From positions 1 to 64,000 of the forward strand of contig NZ_CCMG01000017.1 of NCBI RefSeq assembly GCF_000751075.1: a stretch of DNA of 64,000 nucleotides. Direction: 5' to 3'. Source of the DNA: Rickettsia tamurae (GTDB lineage: Bacteria > Pseudomonadota > Alphaproteobacteria > Rickettsiales > Rickettsiaceae). The position numbers and the translations under genes were made by a program. Every line of letters starts with the position of its first letter. Within the stretch, counting starts at the first letter, position 1. The notes beneath the pieces are model-generated. The model ran no database searches and was not told where the DNA came from. It worked only from the letters and a program-made list of their open reading frames with translations. Positions 1-8,995 of this stretch are shown in pieces.

Positions 1-145
1 ATCTAAATGTTACGGCGGTGATATAAGCCGTAAACGTAAATTACTTGAGAAGCAAAAAGCAGGTAAAAAGAGAATGAGACAGTACGGTAATATCGAAATT
101 CCGCAATCTGCGTTTATTGCAGCTTTAAAAATAGGTGATGAATAA
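1..145 (+). CDS. lepA: Elongation factor 4 (LepA), 3' end only
   Basis: The window opens inside this gene; the frame begins at base 2 and ends at the TAA at 143-145. The remaining 47 residues include [18 protein letters not shown] and [17 protein letters not shown], the highly conserved C-terminal tail of LepA/EF4, the ribosome-associated GTPase that back-translocates stalled ribosomes. The GTPase domain lies upstream of the window. No frame disruption is visible in the part present. Confidence 0.93.
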
Positions 146-239
146 AACTTTTTTTTTATTTTATATAAAGAAAACGCTAGACGTTATAATAAAGATTTGT
201 TATAAGGAAGTATCTGAATTTTCCAGATGCTTCTAATGT

Positions 240-314
240 TCCTCGGTAGCTCAGTGGTAGAGCAAACGGCTGTTAACCGTTCGGTCGCTGGTTCGAGTCC
301 GGCCCGGGGAGCCA
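240..314 (+). tRNA. tRNA-Asn (anticodon GTT)
   Basis: Cloverleaf read by eye: the acceptor stem TCCTCGG (240-246) pairs with CCGGGGA (304-310), including one T-G pair. The anticodon arm is AACGG-CTGTTAA-CCGTT (265-281) with anticodon GTT at 272-274. The T-loop GTTCGAGTC is at 291-299. Discriminator G311 is followed by an encoded CCA (312-314). A recombinase remnant on the opposite strand reads into the T-arm, suggesting this tRNA was an integration site. Confidence 0.95.
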
Positions 315-655
315 TTCTTCGGTTTTCAACAAATTTATGAATGAATCAAACGGCGGATGCAGCATAAAGTCAAGCTTTTTGCCTGTTAATTTAATTGTCG
401 AAAACACAGTTTTTATTAAACGTCTTTTTCCTTGGGCATTCGACAAATTAAAATATTGATGTGCATTGGCAACTAAATTTAGTACATCTATCATTTTTTT
501 TTCGTAAAACAATCATCACCTTTATTATGCTCCGCTATTTCTAGCATTACTTTACTTTGATGTTTTTTTCATTATGTTTTCTTACGTACAAACTCTTCTC
601 TGGTTATAATCCCATCTGCTAATGAATCGAGCTTATTTGTTCTATGTTAAAAAAC
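273..655 (-). pseudogene. Serine site-specific recombinase, C-terminal remnant
   Basis: Two minus-strand blocks in different frames resemble the C-terminal coiled region of large serine recombinases. One, around 570-655, contains KLDSLADGIITREEFVRKK. The other, 273-512, contains NAHQYFNLSNAQGKRRL and KKLDFMLHPPFD. The catalytic N-terminal domain is missing. The last residues, WLPGPDSNQRPNG, are encoded by the antisense of the tRNA-Asn T-arm and acceptor, a hallmark of recombinases that integrate at the 3' end of a tRNA. A frameshift near 505-515 separates the blocks. This is inferred to be the stump of an excised or decayed integrative element. Confidence 0.6.
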
Positions 656-846
656 TAGAAAGGCTCGTTAAACGTCGTCAAATAGAACGTATAGTATTTT
701 AGGGAAAGAGGATTTATTAAATATATAATTATTACAATCAACAATTATAGTTATTGATTTATTTTAATTACTTCTATAGATTACTTCTCTCAGGTGATAA
801 TTAAGCTCTATCATTCATATATAAGTTAATTTAAAAGAGTTAAAAT

Positions 847-1050
847 ATGGAAAATAAAGAAGAAGAAATTTTAACCTCTGAATCTTATATTGATGAAGAG
901 GAAGAAAAGAGATTAAAAGCTGAAAACGCAAGGAAAGAGCTTAAATTAATATTAATAATATATTTAAAGTTAAAAAGCTATTTGTTATTGCAATTTTTTA
1001 ATTTTTACTATAATTGTAATCAACTATTATTAACAAAAATAAGAAAATAA
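847..1050 (+). CDS. Possible small acidic protein, unidentified
   Basis: This 67-codon reading frame has a charged, glutamate-rich first half (residues 2-35) and a second half rich in Leu, Ile, Tyr and Asn. It lies six bases before the decayed spoT-like gene. There is no strong ribosome binding site, only AGAGTTAAAAT before the ATG. I do not recognise it. It could be a fragment of an upstream gene or a chance frame in AT-rich DNA. Confidence 0.2.
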   Translation: MENKEEEILTSESYIDEEEEKRLKAENARKELKLILIIYLKLKSYLLLQFFNFYYNCNQLLLTKIRK

Positions 1051-1055
1051 CTTTT

Positions 1056-1782
1056 ATGGAAGATTTAAGCTCTTGGAAAGAAAAGTTTGAAGTATGTGTT
1101 TACGCTAAAAAGCTACTTGATAAACTAGAATATTTGAACACTAAAGTAAAAAATCCTGTTGATATAGAGGAAGTTAAAAAGGCATCTACTACGCTCGTAA
1201 ATATCATGGGTTACAAATGCGTAAATCGGATGAACCTTATTATTCTCACCCAATTGAGGTGGCTTATATGTTTGCTGAATTTGTAGCTGAAGAAGCCCCT
1301 AAACTTTATAACGCTATTATGCTGCAAGCTGCTTTACTGCATGATATTATTGAAGATACAGAACTTACTGAAGAAGTAATAACTACAATTTTTGGGCTAG
1401 AAGTTACAAACCACGTAGAGGGTTTAACTAGGATCAAACCTTATGGTAAAATTACTGCTAAAGAAAGTTTAAACTTATTAATCAAACAAAAAAACATGAC
1501 ACAGCATTAATAAAGTTCTTCGATAGGATTCATAACTTACAAACTTTAGGTGCTAAATCACCTGAGAAAGCGAAGAAGATTATTGAAGAAACTTTAATTA
1601 ATTTTGTAACTTTAAGTATGTACCTTGGCTTACATAAAGCTGAAGAAAAATTAAGTGTATTATGTTTTGAATACTTAGGAATAAAAAATTCATATAAGTA
1701 TAGAGAATTTTATTTTAATGATCAATTTCAGCCATTGACTCTAGCTTATAAAAATGACGTAGTCCAATCCAATATCCAATAG
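1056..1782 (+). pseudogene. spoT: SpoT-like HD-domain (p)ppGpp hydrolase, frameshifted
   Basis: Three consecutive frames together match the intact SpoT-like protein at 52907-53614. Frame one (1056-~1200) gives MEDLSSWKEKFEVC. Frame two (1217-1510) gives DEPYYSHPIEVAYMFAEF and the HD signature AALLHDIIEDTELTEE. Frame three (~1498-1782) gives KFFDRIHNLQTLGAKSPEKA. There are therefore at least two frameshifts, near 1200 and 1497. The family hydrolyses ppGpp through the histidine/aspartate metal site; no synthetase domain is present. The 3' end overlaps the 3' end of the decayed proP gene on the other strand. Confidence 0.85.
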
Positions 1783-3010
1783 CTATAGGTATCATAATAA
1801 ATAGTAAACCCCAATACTTAAAATACTCTGTTAAATATATAAGTCCGAATGAACTAACAATATAAATGCTTGCACGTGATAAAGCGTATATCACTCCTGT
1901 ACTAATAAAACGCTTAAAAAGTGGAAAATTTTTAAAAATAATTGGTAGAGCTGGAGTAGTAGCTGGTGCAAACATAGCACAGAAACATTGAATTAAAAAT
2001 ATATAAAAAGGAGTAGTAGCATTAGTCATCAAGAAAGGAATAAGCAAAACAAAAGGTATAAAAATAAAAAATTTAATTTTTAATAGCTTTAGTAGGTATA
2101 TTTTATAACTTAGCTGTATTAGTATTATCCATGAGAATAGTTGTAATAAAGATACTATGAAATTTTGGCTTATAACTTGTTCTGCTGTATAGCCTAAGGA
2201 GTTTTTTGAAATACCTCCGCAGTAAAAATAAGTAAAGTATGCACATAAAGGCCAAAAGCAATCTAAAAGGGAATAAGATAAAGCTGTTTTTTTATTAACT
2301 TTAATTTTATAAACAATATTATCCTTTAGATTCTCTTCGTTTACAGAAGCAAGTTCTAATTTTTTCTTAATTCGTAGTCTAGCATCAATAAATTCTGGTG
2401 TTTCTCGAAGGGTAGTTCTTGCAACTATACCAACTATTGCAATTATTGTTCCAAACCAAAAAGCTAACCGCCAATTAAGCCCCAAAAAAGTAACAAGAAA
2501 AGCAATACCTAAAGCAGCGGTAGTTCCTAAAACTGCGATTACTTCTACGGCAACATATTGTATAGGAGGTTTTGTGATTTCTGTAATATAAAGTTCTGCT
2601 CCAATTATTTCACCAATAGAAGACATACCTTGAAGAATATGACAGACCGTTATAGCAATAGAAGCTGTAATGCCTATTTGACGGTAAGTTAGCCATTGTA
2701 AAACATGCTAATGCCACCATACTTGTTGTAATTATAACAGTAGACTTACGTCCTATTCTATCTCCTAAATGCCCAAATACCAATGCTCCTAAGGGGGTCT
2801 GACAGCATAAGTGGTACAAAAAGCAGTAGCAGCTAAAAGAGCAGCTACACGTACATTTCCTTTTGGAAAAAATAAATCATTTAATAACACAGCCATGTGT
2901 AGGTAGAGCATAAAGTCAAAAAACTCAAGAAATGTACCAATAGATAATAGTCCTATTGCTTCTTTTTGTTCTCTATTTAAACTTCTTTGTTCTTGTGAAT
3001 AGCCTAGCAT
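1715..3010 (-). pseudogene. proP: ProP-type MFS transporter, frameshifted
   Basis: Three overlapping minus-strand frames (2789-3010, 2610-2819, 1715-2626) together match the intact ProP paralogue at 53565-54881. They include MLGYSQEQRSLNREQKEAIG at the N-terminus, FGHLGDRIGRKSTVII (the MFS loop 2-3 DRxGRK motif) and several hydrophobic helices. ProP proteins import osmolytes such as proline or betaine with protons, though the rickettsial substrates are unknown. Frameshifts near 2800 and 2620 break it. It pairs tail-to-tail with the decayed spoT copy, so both halves of the module have decayed. Confidence 0.85.
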
Positions 3011-3157
3011 AAATTCTTTAATAAAAGTTAAATTGTAAAGAAATCCATACTGTTTTATATAAAAGTCAATAGGAATTTTCGCTTTACACGATAAATAAGA
3101 AAGTGAAGTGCAACTTATTATTAATTTATATTATCAATTTTATAAATATAATTGAAC

Positions 3158-4252
3158 CTAGTTTAAAGCAGTATGTCTGTGTACCTGAGCATTCATCACA
3201 AGCCCAAAGCCGATTAGCATGGATGCGATCATTGTTCCGCCGTAAGAAATAAACGGTAAAGGTACGCCTACTACGGGAAGCAAGCTCATAACCATAGCTA
3301 TATTAATAAATACGTGACTAAATAAGATTGAAGTGATACCTATTACCATTAATTTACTAAAAATCTCTCGGCAATTTGCGGCAATTAATAAAGAAATAGT
3401 TATAAGTGCAAAATATAATATTAGTAAAAACATTCCTCCTATAAAGCCGAATTCTTCAGCGAAGGTAGCAAAGATAAAGTCTGTTTGATGTTCGGGAAGA
3501 AAATCTAAATGGCTTTGACTGCCTTGATTTAAACCCCGTCCAAATAGGCTACCTGAACCTATAGCGATTTTAGACTGAATAATATTATAGCTAGCACCGA
3601 GCGGATCATGTTCGGGATCTAAAAAAACCATTACCCGTTTTTTTTGATAATCATACATCATATTCCAAGCAATAGGGAGGCTAATAAGAGCAGCAAGAGC
3701 TAGTATTATAAAATATTTTATTCTAAAACCTGCTGCAAAAAATATAATTGCCGAAACAATTAAAACAATCATTCCTGTACCTAAATCCGGTTCTCTAATT
3801 ATTAGAAAAGCCGGTATTAAAACTCCTATAATAGGTATGATATGAAATTTTATAAGATCATCAATTGTTAGTGAATGGAAATATCTAGCAAGCATTAGTA
3901 CAACGGCGATTTTTATCGGTTCGGAAGGTTGAAGCTTAACTATACCGATATCGATCCATCTTTTACCGCCCATGGCAGTTGAGCCGAAAAGCTCCACGGC
4001 TACTAGTAAAGCGAGTACGCAAAAATAAAAGATATACGATAACCTAAATATTATTCGTAAATCAATTAATGCAATAATAATAGCTAAAGGCAAGAATATA
4101 CAAAAATTTATAATTTGTTTGTAAGCCCAAGGCTGCAAATTACTATTCGCTGCAGAATAAAGCACAATGAAACCAATACAGCAAATTAAGCTAATTAGTA
4201 AAATTAAAGTAATCGGTAATTTTTGTAATTGTTCTAGATAATTTTTATGCAT
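3158..4252 (-). CDS. rodA: Rod shape-determining protein RodA (SEDS glycosyltransferase)
   Basis: An inner-membrane SEDS-family peptidoglycan polymerase for side-wall elongation, working with PBP2. The protein has about ten hydrophobic segments. It carries family blocks MGGKRWIDIGIVKLQPSEP, REPDLGTGMIVL, the EHQTDFIFATFAEEFGFIGG loop and PLPFISYGGTMI near the C-terminus. The frame is open upstream to 4345, but those 31 extra residues are translated from a palindromic repeat (DKPRGDG...). The ATG starting MHKNYLEQLQK gives about 364 residues, the usual size, so I set the start there. It stands alone, with repeats on its 5' side. Confidence 0.93.
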   Translation of the reverse strand: MHKNYLEQLQKLPITLILLISLICCIGFIVLYSAANSNLQPWAYKQIINFCIFLPLAIIIALIDLRIIFRLSYIFYFCVLALLVAVELFGSTAMGGKRWIDIGIVKLQPSEPIKIAVVLMLARYFHSLTIDDLIKFHIIPIIGVLIPAFLIIREPDLGTGMIVLIVSAIIFFAAGFRIKYFIILALAALISLPIAWNMMYDYQKKRVMVFLDPEHDPLGASYNIIQSKIAIGSGSLFGRGLNQGSQSHLDFLPEHQTDFIFATFAEEFGFIGGMFLLILYFALITISLLIAANCREIFSKLMVIGITSILFSHVFINIAMVMSLLPVVGVPLPFISYGGTMIASMLIGFGLVMNAQVHRHTALN

Positions 4253-4324
4253 GTGGTTTTTTATATTTATTTTGTCATACCGTGGAGGAGGACGGCATTG
4301 TTTGTGTGGATCGGTTTCACCACC

Positions 4325-4414
4325 GTCACCCCGTGGCTTGTCCACGGGGTCTAGTTAAAAATACTAATAATATTAGTTGTTTTACTGGATACCGGGGACA
4401 AGCCCCGGTATGAC
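4325..4414. repeat. Palindromic element, CCGTGGCTTG type
   Basis: This inverted repeat runs from GTCACCCCGTGGCTTGTCC to GGGGACAAGCCCCGGTATGAC with an AT-rich centre (AATACTAATAATATTAGT). It belongs to the commonest repeat family in the window and creates a false N-terminal extension on rodA. Confidence 0.85.
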
Positions 4415-4479
4415 AATGTGTGCTTTTTTTGATCCACGCAACAATGCATTCCCGCCTACGCAGGAATGACATATACCTT

Positions 4480-6525
4480 TTAAACCCCCACATTAAATAT
4501 ATTAAAAATAAATACTAATTCGTCGGCTATCTCTTTCAGATAATCAAAACGACCGGCAGAACCTTTATGTCCTTTATCCATATTTATTTTTAATAATAAT
4601 GGATTATTGTCCGTTTTTAGTTCTCGTAATTTTGCTACCCATTTAGCAGGTTCCCAGTAACCTACACGTGGGTCGGATATACCGCAAGTAACGAATAGAG
4701 CAGGGTAGTTTTGTGCTTTTACGTTATCATAAGGGGAATATGATTTAATATATTCAAAATATTCTTTCTCTTTCGGATTACCCCACTCATTATATTCCAA
4801 GAGAGTTAACGGTAAGCTTTCGTCAAGCATGGTACTCAGCACGTCTACAAACGGCACATGAGCGATTGCTGCTCTATAGATTTCCGGTTTTTCGTTGAGT
4901 ACGTAACCGATTAACATACCGCCGGCACTACCGCCCATTATTACTATATTGTTGTTACTTGTATATTGCTCGTTAATTAAAGCTCTACTACAGGCTATGA
5001 AGTCTTCAAATGTTCTTTTTTTGGTTAAAAACTTAGCAGCTTCATACCAATCATGACCTAGATCATCGCCACCTCTAATATGAGCAACTGCGTAAATAAA
5101 GCCACGATCGGCAAGTGTCACTGCTGTATTTCTAAAATTGACAGGCATGCTAATCCCGTAAGCTCCGTATCCCATTAAATATAAAGGATTCGAGCCGTCT
5201 TTTTTAAATAAAGATTTTTTATAAAACAAGGTTATAGGTACTTTTACATCTGCGAATATTCTCTCGACTTTATACTCTTCCGGATTAAAGCCTGAAGGTA
5301 TTTCTTGGCTCTTTAATATCGTTAATTTATTGCTATCAAAATCGTAGCTATAGGTGGTATTTGGTCTTGCTAGAGAAGAGTAATTTACTCTGATATCGTC
5401 TTCCTCAAAGTTTGTAGAAAAGCTACTTGCTTGGAAACTTTCGTCAGGAAAATGAGTTGTGTTTTCTTGTAAATCTTTAAATCGCTTTATTTTAATTAGC
5501 GGTAAACCTTGGTCACGATAATTTAAGATTAAATAATTATTTGTAACATCAAAGCTTTTTAAATATTTGTCTTGTTCTTCCTTAATATAAATATCATCCC
5601 AGCTAGTATTTTCAAAATTATTTACCGGCAGTTTTATAACATGGAAATTTTTAGCTTTATAATTAGTTTTAATATAAAAATAATCGCCATTATGTTCTAT
5701 TTCATAGAATATTTTGTTTTCTGCAGCTCGTACTAATTTAGGCGTAAAACTAACATCCTGCATAGAAATTACGTAAATTTCATTTTCATTATAATCACCT
5801 GAATTTATAAAAATATATTCACTGCTTGCTGATTTCTCGCAGCTGATAAAATGAAGAGGGTTTTTTACCTCAAATATTAATTTATCCTGAGTAATATCTT
5901 CACCTAGACGGTGAAACATTACCTTATCCCAGCGTTGATTCTCATTAATAGTAATATAGAAAAAGCCGTTTAATTGTTCATGCCAAATCACAGTAGGAGC
6001 TATATCCGTTACATTATCAGGTAAGTATTTTTGCTCTTTAAGATTGTATATTTTGATATTATATTGCTCATTACCTGTAAAATTAACGCTATAAGCCATT
6101 AAATTTTGATCAGGCGATATTGCGACTTTGGCAACATCGGTAAAACCGCCGTTTGGAGCAAGAAGGTTAACATCTAATATTATCTCTTCATGTGCTTCCA
6201 TACTATTATGCTTTCTGCAATATATCGGATAATTTTTATCGCCTTCTACTCTATGGTAATAGTAATAATCTTTTTTCTTAACATAAACTGACTCATCGTC
6301 TAATTTGACCCGTCCTTTTAATTCTTCAAAAATCTTTTCCTTATCCTTTTGCAGATCGGCAAAGAAATTTTCGGTATATTTATTCTCAGCCTTTAAGTAG
6401 TCTAAGATTTTAGAATCTTCTACATTTGGCCACTTAAGATCACGCAGCCAGTGATAATCATCGTTTATTGTTGCTGAGTGAACTTCAAAGCTGTAATTTT
6501 GTTTGTCTGTTATTGGTGGTTTCAT
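4480..6525 (-). CDS. ptrB: Oligopeptidase B (protease II, S9A)
   Basis: A serine oligopeptidase of the prolyl oligopeptidase clan that cleaves short peptides after Arg or Lys in the cytoplasm. At 681 residues it has full family length. An N-terminal beta-propeller (about 70-400) is followed by an alpha/beta-hydrolase domain. The nucleophile lies in GGSAGGML (about residue 530), the acid in GISDPRVGYWEP (about 615) and the histidine in DKGHKGSAGRF (about 654). The oxyanion region GYGAYGISM is present. There is no signal peptide. It is flanked by palindromic repeats and appears monocistronic. Confidence 0.93.
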   Translation of the reverse strand: MKPPITDKQNYSFEVHSATINDDYHWLRDLKWPNVEDSKILDYLKAENKYTENFFADLQKDKEKIFEELKGRVKLDDESVYVKKKDYYYYHRVEGDKNYPIYCRKHNSMEAHEEIILDVNLLAPNGGFTDVAKVAISPDQNLMAYSVNFTGNEQYNIKIYNLKEQKYLPDNVTDIAPTVIWHEQLNGFFYITINENQRWDKVMFHRLGEDITQDKLIFEVKNPLHFISCEKSASSEYIFINSGDYNENEIYVISMQDVSFTPKLVRAAENKIFYEIEHNGDYFYIKTNYKAKNFHVIKLPVNNFENTSWDDIYIKEEQDKYLKSFDVTNNYLILNYRDQGLPLIKIKRFKDLQENTTHFPDESFQASSFSTNFEEDDIRVNYSSLARPNTTYSYDFDSNKLTILKSQEIPSGFNPEEYKVERIFADVKVPITLFYKKSLFKKDGSNPLYLMGYGAYGISMPVNFRNTAVTLADRGFIYAVAHIRGGDDLGHDWYEAAKFLTKKRTFEDFIACSRALINEQYTSNNNIVIMGGSAGGMLIGYVLNEKPEIYRAAIAHVPFVDVLSTMLDESLPLTLLEYNEWGNPKEKEYFEYIKSYSPYDNVKAQNYPALFVTCGISDPRVGYWEPAKWVAKLRELKTDNNPLLLKINMDKGHKGSAGRFDYLKEIADELVFIFNIFNVGV

Positions 6526-6544
6526 GTTTTTGTTCTTTTTTTAG

Positions 6545-6623
6545 TGTCATCCCGCGAGCTTGTAGCGGGATCCAGTCTTTTTTAATTTTTTTCTGGATAC
6601 CGTGGTCAAGCCACGGGATGACA
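6545..6623. repeat. Palindromic element, CCGTGGCTTG type
   Basis: Arms TGTCATCCCGCGAGCTTG and GGTCAAGCCACGGGATGACA surround a T-rich centre. It lies between oligopeptidase B and the Mrp-like cluster and could act as a bidirectional transcript end. Confidence 0.8.
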
Positions 6624-8153
6624 GAGTGTTAAAATCAAACTAATTAATAGGAATAATACAATGAATATAGCAGTTTGCTGATTATGCCAAGCAGATATTT
6701 TACTTAAAATATTATCCCAAATAACCTTAGAATTAAGATATTCTTCCGCATCTTCGTTATTGTCTGCCATTTCTTTATATTTATCGATACTGAAATAGAT
6801 AAGTTTTTCGATATATTGGTATAGGTCAAGGTTTATGTTTTCTGTCGAAATGCGTGGTATTTTTTTAAATATTAAAGCTAATAATAGCGAGATTGCAGGG
6901 ATAACTAGCTTAAAGTTAGCAGTATGTGATATTTGAATAGGGTAGAATAAACATACGCATAAAGTTATGATGCAGAAAGAGAGGTAGAGTAACTCCCTTA
7001 ACGTCATTGCGAGGAAAAACTGTAAGTTTTGACGAAGCAATCCAGTAAAAATAGATCGATTTTTTTCCTGGATTGCCACGCTCCTTTTAGTCGCTCGCAA
7101 TGACGATAGCAAACTTTCCAACAATAATCCAAATAACACGGTACAAGTTGCTATCTTAGAAAATAGCATTATATTATTCTCGTTTAAAATATTAGCAATT
7201 CCATCTTTGATATAAGAAGAGCTAATAGGCAGTATAGATGTATATATCAATATACTAATAACAAATCCGATTAACAAAATAAGATTAATTTGAGCATTCT
7301 GAAGATCTTGGTAATTTTTAATATCATACTCATCTTTTATATAAGTGAAATATAAAGCAAATAACCCGTTATATAATATATGTATGAATATAAAGCTTGT
7401 AATAAGATAAGCTATATTTGGAGAGTTTATGCTAATAGCCGTTAATATAAAACCAAGCTGTGATACGGTAAGATAACATATCAATCGTTTTAGGTTTTTC
7501 TCAATTAGAGAAAATACTAACCCGTAAATGATCATTGATATCCCAAAAAACTTTAATATCTCAAGACCGCTAAATAATTTTAAAATGATAATTAAAGTAA
7601 CTTTAGTAGTAAAACTAATTAAATATACCACGCCGCTACTTGAAGCTGCAGGATAGCAATTAACCACCCAGCCGTTTACAAAAATAGCCGAGGCATTAAT
7701 TAAACAACCTGCAAGTATGAATATTGCCGGTAACTCAAAATTATATACTGATTCCGTTAAAGAAGTAAAAGCCGTATTACCTGTTGTTTGAATTAAAAGA
7801 GTCATACCGATTAAAATTAGCCCACTACTGAATAAATGAGTGAGGAAATATTGACGTGCCGGTTTTATCTTTAATTGGTCGCAAAAAATAATTATGCAGG
7901 CAAAAATCGTCATGAATTCAAGCGAGATTATCATGGAAATAAAATCAGCTGCAAATACGCATATAATAGAGGATAAACAGTATAAACCACCTATTAAGCA
8001 TTCTAATTTTCTATTTTGGGAAATTGTATAAAGATTTAAGATAGTAGTAACAATTAGAAATGCTAGAGCTATTAGCTGATTTTGTGGGTTAAAACCAAAC
8101 ATAAGCTCAAAATTAGTAAGCGGAAATGTAAACTTGGTATTTTGAATAAACAT
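6606..8153 (-). CDS. MrpD/NuoN-like proton-conducting membrane subunit with in-frame RPE
   Basis: This 515-residue polytopic protein of the proton-conducting transporter family (Mrp antiporter D and complex I NuoL/M/N) is the last gene of the minus-strand Mrp-like cluster. The helix-5 glutamate is seen in SLEFMTIFACII and a helix-8 lysine in ISFTTKVTLIIILKL. The usual helix-7 lysine appears replaced by Asn in LINASAIFVNGWVVNCYPAA. About 35 residues near 350-385 (LRATKRSVAIQEKNRS...) come from a palindromic element at 7002-7105 inserted without breaking the frame. It probably sits in the inner membrane with the other Mrp-like subunits. Activity is unproven because of the lysine loss and the insert. 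Confidence 0.75.
   Translation of the reverse strand: MFIQNTKFTFPLTNFELMFGFNPQNQLIALAFLIVTTILNLYTISQNRKLECLIGGLYCLSSIICVFAADFISMIISLEFMTIFACIIIFCDQLKIKPARQYFLTHLFSSGLILIGMTLLIQTTGNTAFTSLTESVYNFELPAIFILAGCLINASAIFVNGWVVNCYPAASSSGVVYLISFTTKVTLIIILKLFSGLEILKFFGISMIIYGLVFSLIEKNLKRLICYLTVSQLGFILTAISINSPNIAYLITSFIFIHILYNGLFALYFTYIKDEYDIKNYQDLQNAQINLILLIGFVISILIYTSILPISSSYIKDGIANILNENNIMLFSKIATCTVLFGLLLESLLSSLRATKRSVAIQEKNRSIFTGLLRQNLQFFLAMTLRELLYLSFCIITLCVCLFYPIQISHTANFKLVIPAISLLLALIFKKIPRISTENINLDLYQYIEKLIYFSIDKYKEMADNNEDAEEYLNSKVIWDNILSKISAWHNQQTAIFIVLFLLISLILTLCHPVA
7002..7105. repeat. In-frame rickettsial palindromic element (CGTCATTGCGAG type)
   Basis: It begins CGTCATTGCGAGG and ends CGCTCGCAATGACG, with internal GAAGCAATCCAG and CTGGATTGCC arms. 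It lies wholly inside the MrpD-like gene at 6606-8153 and is translated without a stop, adding about 35 residues. Confidence 0.88.
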
Positions 8154-8154
8154 T

Positions 8155-8563
8155 TTAATCTTTAGAAGAAACTGTTAAAACCTCTAGTCTCTGAATTCTT
8201 TTAAAGTCTTTTACATTTAGAGTTAATATCGGAAAACCTTTTGTAATAGCCGTTGCTGCAATAAGCATATCATGAGTTCCTATAGTTATACGTTGATAAA
8301 TCATGAATAATACGTGCATATGTATATACTTTTTCAATACCGAAAGGTAATATAGTAAACAGACTTTTTACATATTCTATAAAAGCTAAACATTTTATAC
8401 GTTTATTCTCATTATTGACTCTATCTATTCCTATTATTAATAGTTCAGTTAACACAATAAGGCTAATATAAGCCTGACCGTAATGTGACCATTGCTTAGT
8501 ACTTACCTTTCCTCTTTCTAAAGCTATGATTATAGAAGTATCAATAATTAACCCATCTTTCAA
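8155..8563 (-). pseudogene. vapC: VapC-type PIN-domain toxin, frameshifted
   Basis: The first frame (8270-8563) carries the PIN start GLIIDTSIIIALERGKV with its first acidic residue and LIVLTELLIIGIDR with the conserved Glu. The second frame (down to 8155) supplies the missing C-terminal half, GTHDMLIAATAITKGFPILT, with the third acidic residue. Joined, they give a normal-size PIN ribonuclease of about 135 residues. A one-base shift near 8285-8300 separates them, so full-length toxin should not be made. It follows the antitoxin with a 23-base overlap. Confidence 0.82.
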
Positions 8564-8834
8564 CCAATTTTTTAATATCTTGTTTAGTATTGCGTCTTAT
8601 TTCTTCGATATTTTTCATGAATTGATCAGCATCTTCAGGATCAAGATGTGGACCATTTTTAAAGGCTTCCTCTAAGTCTCTTACTGCTATAGAAGGCTTG
8701 ATTTCTGCAGGCGTAATTCTTGCTACTATATTATTACCTTTTTGAACGTCAAAGCTTTCGCCTTTGTAGTAAACTCTATTCATAATATCTGAAAAAGATC
8801 GTACAAATTCTGTTGCTCTAATAATTTGTGCCAT
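8541..8834 (-). CDS. Phd/YefM-type antitoxin
   Basis: This 97-residue protein has the Phd/YefM N-terminal DNA-binding fold: RATEFVRSFSDIMNRVYYKG followed by SFDVQKGNNIVARITPAE. The C-terminal tail is charged (EEAFKNGPHLDPEDADQFM), where such antitoxins bind the toxin. It overlaps the following vapC remnant, the normal TA order. The antitoxin is intact although the toxin is frameshifted. By analogy it would bind and repress its own promoter upstream of 8834, but no operator is obvious because an RPE lies just 5' of it. Confidence 0.82.
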   Translation of the reverse strand: MAQIIRATEFVRSFSDIMNRVYYKGESFDVQKGNNIVARITPAEIKPSIAVRDLEEAFKNGPHLDPEDADQFMKNIEEIRRNTKQDIKKLVERWVNY

Positions 8835-8846
8835 ATTTATACCTTT

Positions 8847-8949
8847 GATACTTCAAGATTTGGTACGTCAAATTTCGGGATTCTCCTGTGTTCATGTACT
8901 ATTGCTGTGCAGGCTCACCGCTTATTTGACTTCCAACTTTTGAAGTATC
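8847..8949. repeat. Palindromic element, GATACTTCAAG type
   Basis: It starts GATACTTCAAGATTTGG and ends CCAACTTTTGAAGTATC. A relative with the same arms is at 60540-60650. It lies immediately upstream of the antitoxin gene and so occupies the expected promoter region. Confidence 0.75.
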
Positions 8950-8995
8950 CGCGGTATACATATTATATGATTATATGTAAATTATGTAAATATGT

